Positions 15,739-20,540 of a stretch of DNA of 20,540 bases are shown here, one piece after another. Numbering within the stretch: position 1 is the stretch's first letter; every line of letters starts with the position of its first letter. The DNA is taken from NCBI GenBank assembly GCA_964613725.1, contig CAZTJY010000070.1, forward strand, positions 1-20,540, given 5' to 3'. A program made the translations under genes and the position numbers. The notes beneath the pieces are model-generated. The model did no database searches. It was not told the DNA's origin and saw only the letters and a list, made by a program, of their open reading frames with translations. Source of the stretch: Parapedobacter sp964613725 (GTDB lineage Bacteria; Bacteroidota; Bacteroidia; Sphingobacteriales; Sphingobacteriaceae).

Positions 15739-16812
15739 CTAGTGTCCGTCGTCCGGCAGGTCCAATGTCCGCCTTTCGGCCCAGCTTCGCTCAGCCAGTT
15801 CGATCACGCGGATCACGTCACGCGCCTGCTCCGGCTTCACCTCCAATTCAGCTTGTCCGGTAATGGCCTCATATACGTTCCGGTAAAATGCCGGACCGTC
15901 CCCTCTTTCGCTGGGCACATATTCGATGCGATCCTGGTCATTTTCCAGCACATTCAGTTTGCCCCATATTTCTTCGGGCTCTTTTCCCCAGTCCGGATCA
16001 TCCTTAGGCGATTTCCCCGCCCTAAGTGCCGCTTCCTGCGGATCGATCCCGAATTTGACGAATGCGCCATCCACACCATATAAGGCATATCTAGGGGAAG
16101 GTTCTTTAACTAACATGGCGCCTTTGAGCGACACCTTCAACGCCGGGTAATGCAGAATCACCTCAAAATCGTCTACCGCCTGTACGCCGGTTCGCTGTTT
16201 GCGCAGATCGGCATTGACCGCTTGCGGCATACCGAATAGCTGTATGGATTGGTCGATGAGGTGGGCACCGAGGTCGTAGAGGATGCCCGATCCGGGCAAG
16301 TCTTTCTCGCGCCATGCGTTTTCCCGGAGCGTATTGCGAAAACGGTCATATCGGGCTTCGTATGCCACCAGCCGCCCTAACTGTCCGCTTTCGATTACTT
16401 TTTTCACCGTGAGGAAGTCACTGTGCCACCGCGCGTTGTGGTGCACGGTAAGCAAACGTTCTTGTTTTCTGGCCAACGCAATGAGCTCATCGGCTTGGGC
16501 TGACGTATTGGTAAACGGCTTTTCGACCACCACATGCTTACCGGCCAGCAGGGCGGATTTGGCGAGCGTGTGGTGCACATCGTTCGAGGTGGCCACCACC
16601 ACCAAATCGATATCATCGGCCTGAATGAGCTCTTCCGCACTTTCCATCGGTACAGCCCCCGGGTATCTATGCCGCAATACCTCCTGCTGTTCCGGCCTCC
16701 GGGCCGTAACACGGTGCAGCCGCAGGCCATCCACCGAGGTGATGACAGGGGCATGGAATACTTGGCCGGCCACACTGAAGCCGATCAATCCTACATTGAT
16801 TACGTTATCCAT
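15739..16812 (-). CDS. Gfo/Idh/MocA-family NAD(P)-dependent oxidoreductase
   Basis: 357 residues from the ATG at 16812. An open frame extends further but would overlap argS and lacks family similarity. NVGLIGFSVAGQVFHAPVI is the nucleotide-binding turn, VVEKPFTNT (E97-K98-P99) the conserved substrate/cofactor contact, and LYDLGAHLIDQ (D180, H184) the catalytic region. The GxGxxG motif is degenerate: the second Gly is Ser (S13). Other members near E. coli YdgJ also vary here, so the enzyme may well be active. Substrate unknown; such enzymes oxidise or reduce sugars, inositols or related compounds. It starts 16 bases after the argS stop and is followed by the flavoprotein gene. Confidence 0.9.
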   Translation of the reverse strand: MDNVINVGLIGFSVAGQVFHAPVITSVDGLRLHRVTARRPEQQEVLRHRYPGAVPMESAEELIQADDIDLVVVATSNDVHHTLAKSALLAGKHVVVEKPFTNTSAQADELIALARKQERLLTVHHNARWHSDFLTVKKVIESGQLGRLVAYEARYDRFRNTLRENAWREKDLPGSGILYDLGAHLIDQSIQLFGMPQAVNADLRKQRTGVQAVDDFEVILHYPALKVSLKGAMLVKEPSPRYALYGVDGAFVKFGIDPQEAALRAGKSPKDDPDWGKEPEEIWGKLNVLENDQDRIEYVPSERGDGPAFYRNVYEAITGQAELEVKPEQARDVIRVIELAERSWAERRTLDLPDDGH

Positions 16813-16828
16813 AACACTCAAATACGTT

Positions 16829-18613
16829 TTACATACGGTCTGGCACCTCGATGCCCAACAGCCGCATGGCAGCGGTGATGATGCGAGCTGTCGCTGCCGA
16901 GAGGTGCAGCCTGAAATTCCGGACGGTTTCATCCGTCGCCTTGAGGATGGTCTCCTCGTGATAGAATTTGTTATACTGTTTAGCTACCTCATAGCCGAAA
17001 TTGGCTATCTGGGCCGGACTGAATTCCTTGGCGGCGGCGGCTATCGTGGCCGGATAGTTGCCGAGCAATTGAATCAAATCGCGCTCACTGACTGAGAGCA
17101 CACCCGACATAACAACCGGAAGTTGTGGGGTATACCCCCCTTTGGCCAATACCGATTGGATACGTGCATGCGTGTATTGGATAAAAGGCCCCGTATGCCC
17201 TTGGAAATCGATGGATTCATTCGGGTCAAAGAGGAGCCGCTTCTTAGGTTCCACCTTAAGGAGGAAGTACTTGAGTGCACCCATGCCGATAATGTCATAC
17301 AGCCGTGCCTTTTCCTCTTCGGGCAGCCCCTCCGTTTTGCCGAGCTCCTCCGTACGTTTCTTGGCCGTCGCCGTCATTTCGTCCATCAGGTCATCGGCAT
17401 CCACCACGGTGCCCTCGCGGGACTTCATCTTGCCCGAAGGGAGATCGACCATGCCGTACGACAGGTGGAACAGGCCCTTTGCCCAGGGTTTACCCAATTT
17501 CTCCAGGATGAGGAACAGCACTTTAAAATGATAATCTTGCTCGTTTCCCACCACATATATGGATTCGTCCATCCCGAAATCATCGTACTTCAGCTGTGCG
17601 GTGCCCATATCCTGCGTGATGTACACCGAGGTACCATCACCCCGCAGCACGAGTTTCTCATCCAGCCCGTCCGCGGTTAGATCTATCCACACGGAATTGT
17701 CTTCTTTTCGGAAGAACACCCCTTTTTCCAGCCCTTCACTGATGATGTCTTTACCCAGCAGGTAGGTGTCGGACTCATAGTAGTACTTGTCGAAGTCAAC
17801 ACCGAGGCGTGCGTAGGTTTGGTCAAAACCGTTGTATACCCATCCGTTCATCGTCTTCCAAAGGCGTATTACCGATTCATCACCCGATTCCCATTGTTGT
17901 AGCATTCGTTGCGCTTCTCGGATGATCGGCGCCTGCTTTTTTGCTTCGTCTTCCGCAAGGCCCTGCGCTTTCAGCTCATCAATCTCCTTTTTATACGCCT
18001 GGTCGAAAAGCACATAATACTTACCCACAAGGTGGTCTCCCTTCAGCCCGCTGGTCTCCGGCGTTTCGCCGTTGCCCCAACGCTGCCAGGCCAACATGGA
18101 TTTGCAGATGTGGATGCCGCGGTCGTTCACGAGATTGGTCTTGATCACGTCGTAGCCATAGGCGGTTAAGATCGATGCCACGGAATAACCCAGTAGGTTA
18201 TTCCGTATATGCCCCAAATGAAGGGGTTTGTTGGTGTTTGGCGACGAATATTCGACCATCACTTTCCTATCGTTGGCAGGAAAAGAGCCAAACTTTTCCT
18301 GCATGATGGCTGTTGTAAACAGCGAGGTCCAATACGAATCGGACAGGCTCAGGTTGAGAAATCCCTTGATCGTATTGAACGCGGTAAGCTGCGGCAATTG
18401 CTCCAACAAATAGGTGCCGATGTCATTTCCAGTGGCCTCTGGTGATTTCTTGGAAAACCTTGTCATGGGGAAAACCACGATGGTGAGTTGCCCGTCGAAT
18501 TCCTTTCGGGTTTCCTGTATGGTTATCTGATGGTCGGGCAGGTCCGCCCCGTATAAATCTTTGACTGCCTGTTTGGTATGATGGATGAGTTGTTGTTGTA
18601 TCGTATTGCCCAT
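16829..18613 (-). CDS. argS: Arginyl-tRNA synthetase
   Basis: 594 residues, a class I synthetase. An N-terminal Add1 domain recognises the tRNA D-loop. The HIGH-type motif is HLGH (132-135) in SSPNTNKPLHLGHIRNN. A KMSK-like loop GKMKSREG (394-401) follows, then the C-terminal anticodon-binding DALR domain ending LSAATARIITAAMRLLGIEVPDRM. It charges tRNA-Arg in the cytoplasm. It is first in a probable operon with the oxidoreductase and flavoprotein genes. Upstream lies a divergent arginine decarboxylase gene, so two users of arginine share one control region. The candidate promoter gives a leader of about 100 nt containing a 23-bp palindrome. Confidence 0.97.
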   Translation of the reverse strand: MGNTIQQQLIHHTKQAVKDLYGADLPDHQITIQETRKEFDGQLTIVVFPMTRFSKKSPEATGNDIGTYLLEQLPQLTAFNTIKGFLNLSLSDSYWTSLFTTAIMQEKFGSFPANDRKVMVEYSSPNTNKPLHLGHIRNNLLGYSVASILTAYGYDVIKTNLVNDRGIHICKSMLAWQRWGNGETPETSGLKGDHLVGKYYVLFDQAYKKEIDELKAQGLAEDEAKKQAPIIREAQRMLQQWESGDESVIRLWKTMNGWVYNGFDQTYARLGVDFDKYYYESDTYLLGKDIISEGLEKGVFFRKEDNSVWIDLTADGLDEKLVLRGDGTSVYITQDMGTAQLKYDDFGMDESIYVVGNEQDYHFKVLFLILEKLGKPWAKGLFHLSYGMVDLPSGKMKSREGTVVDADDLMDEMTATAKKRTEELGKTEGLPEEEKARLYDIIGMGALKYFLLKVEPKKRLLFDPNESIDFQGHTGPFIQYTHARIQSVLAKGGYTPQLPVVMSGVLSVSERDLIQLLGNYPATIAAAAKEFSPAQIANFGYEVAKQYNKFYHEETILKATDETVRNFRLHLSAATARIITAAMRLLGIEVPDRM

Positions 18614-18647
18614 GTAAGTGTTTAAGCATTAATTTCTTAGCTTCAAT

Positions 18648-18670
18648 GTCATAAATCATGAATTTATGAC
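18648..18670. promoter_or_regulatory. 23-bp palindrome in the argS leader
   Basis: Perfect 9-bp arms GTCATAAAT (18648-18656) and ATTTATGAC (18662-18670) flank a 5-nt centre. It lies 35-57 bases upstream of the argS start, downstream of the argS promoter candidate. It could be an operator for a dimeric repressor or an RNA hairpin; there is no T run to make it a terminator. Confidence 0.6.
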
Positions 18671-18710
18671 TGATAGCTATTTTTTTAGCGATGTATTCGT
18701 ACCGAAAACA

Positions 18711-18718
18711 TATCTTTG
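18711..18718 (+). promoter_or_regulatory. -7 box candidate for the arginine decarboxylase gene
   Basis: TATCTTTG at 18711-18718 matches TAnnTTTG. The -33 region is T-rich (18682-18687) but lacks a clear TTG, so this promoter may be weaker or need an activator. The implied start near 18723 gives a leader of about 95 nt. Confidence 0.55.
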
Positions 18719-18719
18719 C

Positions 18720-18751
18720 CAAAACTAGACAAACCCCGTATTATTTGCAAA
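18720..18751 (-). promoter_or_regulatory. Promoter candidate for argS
   Basis: Read leftward: TTTG (18751 to 18748), 20 nt, TAGTTTTG (18727 to 18720), an exact fit to the Bacteroidota pattern with the same spacing as other promoters in the window. Transcription would start near 18715, inside the -7 box of the opposite promoter. Confidence 0.62.
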
Positions 18752-18788
18752 CGGTTGTTTGTCTTATTCTCTCCCGGGTGGTGGGAGA
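18727..18788 (+). other. Two-hairpin leader of the arginine decarboxylase gene
   Basis: Hairpin 1 pairs AGACAAAC (18727-18734) with GTTTGTCT (18757-18764), with an inner CCG/CGG step. Hairpin 2 pairs TCTCCC (18770-18775) with GGGAGA (18783-18788) around a 7-nt loop. Neither is followed by a T run. They lie at the very 5' end of the predicted transcript. They could protect the mRNA or regulate it; no known riboswitch class is recognised. Confidence 0.5.
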
Positions 18789-18820
18789 ATTAGCGATCGA
18801 ATTGGAAGAAAGACATAAAA

Positions 18821-20212
18821 ATGCAGAGCTATCAGGAATTTCTTGATCTTAGTGTGGGGTTTCCGCAAGATGGGTTCGAAATCATCGATGACGAACTGTA
18901 CTTCCACGACCTCAACCTTATGGAAATGATTGAGACGTATGGCACGCCATTACGTTTTACATACCTACCCATTATCAGCAAAAAAATTCAGCAGGCCAAG
19001 ATCCTGTTCCAGACGGCTATCCTGAAGCACAATTACCGGGGTTCGTACAAATACTGTTATTGCACCAAAAGTTCACACTTTAGGCACGTGGTGGAAGAAG
19101 CGCTGAAAAACGACATCCACCTGGAGACCTCGTCGGCGTTCGACATGCCGATGATTGATGTGCTGGAAAAAAAAGGCATTGTTACCAAAGATATCACGGT
19201 GATTTGCAACGGGTTCAAAACGTACCAATATAAGCAGTACATCGTTGACATGTTGCACGACGGCTTCAAGAACATCATCCCCGTATTGGACAACAAAGAA
19301 GAGTTCAACATCTACGACGACGAAGTGGAATTGGAAGAGCCGTGCAACCTGGGTATCCGGATTGCCGCTGAAGAGCAGCCGGACTCGCCCTTTTACACGT
19401 CGCGCCTAGGCATCCGGCTGGAAGACATCCTTGATTTCTATAACAATAAGGTGCTTCCTAACCCCAACTTCAAAGTAAAGCTTTTGCATTTCTTCATCAA
19501 TTCAGGTATTTCGGATACGCCATATTATTGGAATGAGTTGGAAAAGTACGTTACCTTGTACTGCAAATTCAAGAAAATCAATCCCGACCTCGATACGCTA
19601 GACATCGGTGGCGGGATGCCTTTTAAAGACTCGCTCGTGCACGATTTCGACTATGAATACATGGTCAATGAAATCGTTAACCGCATCAAGCAAATCTGTG
19701 CGGTGCATGAGGTGATGGAACCCGATATCATTACCGAATTCGGAAAATACACGGTTGCCGAAGCATCGGGCATCCTTTACAAGGTGATCGGTCGAAAGCA
19801 GCAGAACGACCGCGAGAAGTGGCTGATGCTTGACGGATCTTTCATTACCAACCTACCTGATGTGTGGGCGCTCAACCAAAAGTACATATTGGTACCCATC
19901 AACAATTGGGATGCAGAATACGAGCGGGTGAACCTGGGTGGGATCACCTGCGACGGGCAGGACTATTACAGCCAGGAGGCCCACATTAACAGTGTGTTCA
20001 TGCCCAAGACGCGCAAGCTGCAATACCTAGGATTCTTCCACACGGGAGCCTACCAGGAAGTGCTTAGTGGCTACGGTGGCATCCACCACTGTTTGCTCCC
20101 CTCGCCCAAACACGTGCTCATCCGGCGCAACCGCGATGAAACGTTCAATTTCGAGGTATTCGGCGAAGAGCAAAACAGTAAGCAGGTGCTCCGGTTATTG
20201 GGGTATCAATAG
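18821..20212 (+). CDS. Arginine decarboxylase, Bacteroidota type (alanine-racemase fold)
   Basis: 463 residues, the usual length for this family. It is a fold-type III PLP enzyme: Schiff-base lysine K83 in YCYCTKSSH, glycine-rich phosphate loop DIGGGMP (261-267), EFGKY (306-310) in place of the usual EPGR, and CDGQD (377-381), the CDxxD motif whose cysteine and aspartate reach the substrate amine from the partner subunit. It would convert arginine to agmatine at the start of polyamine synthesis. The closest annotated relatives I recall are called arginine decarboxylase, but ornithine, diaminopimelate or carboxynorspermidine decarboxylases share the fold, so the substrate is inferred. It is divergent from argS. 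The tRNA-Ser gene follows with its own promoter. Confidence 0.85.
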   Translation: MQSYQEFLDLSVGFPQDGFEIIDDELYFHDLNLMEMIETYGTPLRFTYLPIISKKIQQAKILFQTAILKHNYRGSYKYCYCTKSSHFRHVVEEALKNDIHLETSSAFDMPMIDVLEKKGIVTKDITVICNGFKTYQYKQYIVDMLHDGFKNIIPVLDNKEEFNIYDDEVELEEPCNLGIRIAAEEQPDSPFYTSRLGIRLEDILDFYNNKVLPNPNFKVKLLHFFINSGISDTPYYWNELEKYVTLYCKFKKINPDLDTLDIGGGMPFKDSLVHDFDYEYMVNEIVNRIKQICAVHEVMEPDIITEFGKYTVAEASGILYKVIGRKQQNDREKWLMLDGSFITNLPDVWALNQKYILVPINNWDAEYERVNLGGITCDGQDYYSQEAHINSVFMPKTRKLQYLGFFHTGAYQEVLSGYGGIHHCLLPSPKHVLIRRNRDETFNFEVFGEEQNSKQVLRLLGYQ

Positions 20213-20240
20213 CCCGCATGCTTTCTAAGTGACATTTACG

Positions 20241-20271
20241 TTGGAAATACTGAAATAAACGTTTACTTTTG
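20241..20271 (+). promoter_or_regulatory. Promoter of tRNA-Ser
   Basis: TTG at 20241-20243, 20-nt spacer, TACTTTTG at 20264-20271: an exact consensus match. The tRNA begins 11 bases after the box, leaving a very short 5' leader. Confidence 0.75.
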
Positions 20272-20281
20272 CAACCCACTT

Positions 20282-20372
20282 GGAGAGGTGTCAGAGTGGT
20301 CGAATGAGCACGCCTGGAAAGTGTGTATACGTGTTGAGCGTATCGAGGGTTCGAATCCCTCCCTCTCCGCCA
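20282..20372 (+). tRNA. tRNA-Ser (anticodon GGA)
   Basis: Acceptor arms GGAGAGG (20282-20288) and CCTCTCC (20362-20368) pair perfectly, with discriminator G20369 and an encoded CCA (20370-20372). The anticodon stem is CACGC/GTGTG around loop CTGGAAA, giving anticodon GGA. A long variable arm (TACG/CGTA stem) marks a class II tRNA, and the T arm is GAGGG-TTCGAAT-CCCTC. It reads the UCC and UCU serine codons. Confidence 0.96.
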
Positions 20373-20380
20373 CCCAAAAT

Positions 20381-20405
20381 AAAGCCCGACGAAAGTCGGG
20401 TTTTT
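20381..20405 (+). terminator. Terminator after tRNA-Ser
   Basis: Stem CCCGAC (20385-20390)/GTCGGG (20395-20400) with GAAA loop, followed by TTTTT (20401-20405). Flanking A residues can extend the stem with the T run. It is a textbook rho-independent terminator. Confidence 0.92.
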
Positions 20406-20496
20406 CTGTTTAACAGGCGAGCCAAGCGTGCTTGAGCGAAACCGGTTAAACAGAAAAAAAATGAGCGCAGCGAATGGCTTCATTTTGGTTGAAGCC
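20401..20496. repeat. Palindrome-rich tail beyond tRNA-Ser
   Basis: TTTTTCTGTTTAAC (20401-20414) and GTTAAACAGAAAAA (20445-20458) form a perfect 14-bp inverted repeat enclosing CAAG-CGTG-CTTG (20423-20434). Next to it AAAATGA/TCATTTT (20458-20464/20480-20486) and GGCTTCA/TGAAGCC (20476-20482/20490-20496) can form alternative stems. No gene is supported in 20406-20540. Function unknown. Confidence 0.55.
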
Positions 20497-20540
20497 TCCC
20501 CCCTTCCGGGATGGCTGCAGCCTTTGCGTGCGGGGCCGTG

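Noticed and set aside
16813..16932. N-terminal extension of the Gfo/Idh/MocA open frame
   Set aside because: It lies inside the argS C-terminal coding region, has no family similarity, and the ATG at 16812 starts exactly at the Rossmann strand.
18423..18722. Minus-strand 99-codon open frame reaching into the argS leader
   Set aside because: It overlaps the argS start out of frame, has low-complexity content, and its start lies within the promoter region.
20145..20483. Minus-strand open frame of 112 codons containing RRGRDSNPR-like sequence
   Set aside because: It is the antisense reading of the tRNA-Ser gene and terminator; this kind of product is a known spurious annotation around class II tRNAs.
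1..20540. CRISPR array, insertion sequence, prophage or integrated element
   Set aside because: No regularly spaced repeats, transposase, integrase or phage structural genes are visible; codon use and gene order look chromosomal throughout.

Overview
The window reads as a Bacteroidota chromosome segment, most likely from the Sphingobacteriaceae group (the genus is inferred only loosely). Several upstream regions carry the Bacteroidota promoter pattern, TTG followed after 20 nt by TAnnTTTG. Start codons lack Shine-Dalgarno sequences. Families typical of the phylum are present: DUF4290 next to murA, a short AMP nucleosidase, a MurA with Asp in place of the catalytic Cys, and the Bacteroidota-type arginine decarboxylase. 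GC content is moderate and gene density is high. Nearly everything is housekeeping.

Layout from left to right. (1) The 3' end of an ABC-F ATPase gene. (2) A Phd/VapC-type toxin-antitoxin pair with its own promoter and a palindromic operator candidate. (3) On the minus strand, holA with a small secreted barrel-like gene behind it. (4) Divergent from holA, a free-standing HsdR-N/PD-(D/E)XK nuclease-like gene. (5) clpP-clpX, a compact rho-independent terminator, AMP nucleosidase and a cystathionine beta-synthase-type enzyme with CBS domains, all on the plus strand. (6) A shared terminator and a YceI lipoprotein gene on the minus strand. (7) A minus-strand block transcribed dnaB, uvrD/pcrA, DUF4290, murA. 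(8) A 366-bp structured intergenic region. (9) A minus-strand cluster argS, Gfo/Idh/MocA oxidoreductase, HI0933-type flavoprotein. (10) Divergent from argS, an arginine decarboxylase gene. (11) tRNA-Ser(GGA) with promoter and terminator, then a palindrome-rich tail.

Functional groupings: replication (DNA polymerase III delta, DnaB, UvrD/PcrA), regulated proteolysis (ClpXP), cell-wall precursor synthesis (MurA with DUF4290), and arginine use (ArgS and the decarboxylase share one intergenic region and probably compete for both arginine and promoter space). The most notable anomaly is dnaB. It is split by an apparent one-base deletion in an A tract, which in an essential gene suggests an assembly error unless proven otherwise.

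I found no CRISPR array, insertion sequence, prophage or clear novel multi-gene system. The best leads for something undescribed are the stand-alone nuclease beside holA, the overlapping argS/decarboxylase promoters with structured leaders on both sides, and the palindromic region upstream of dnaB.
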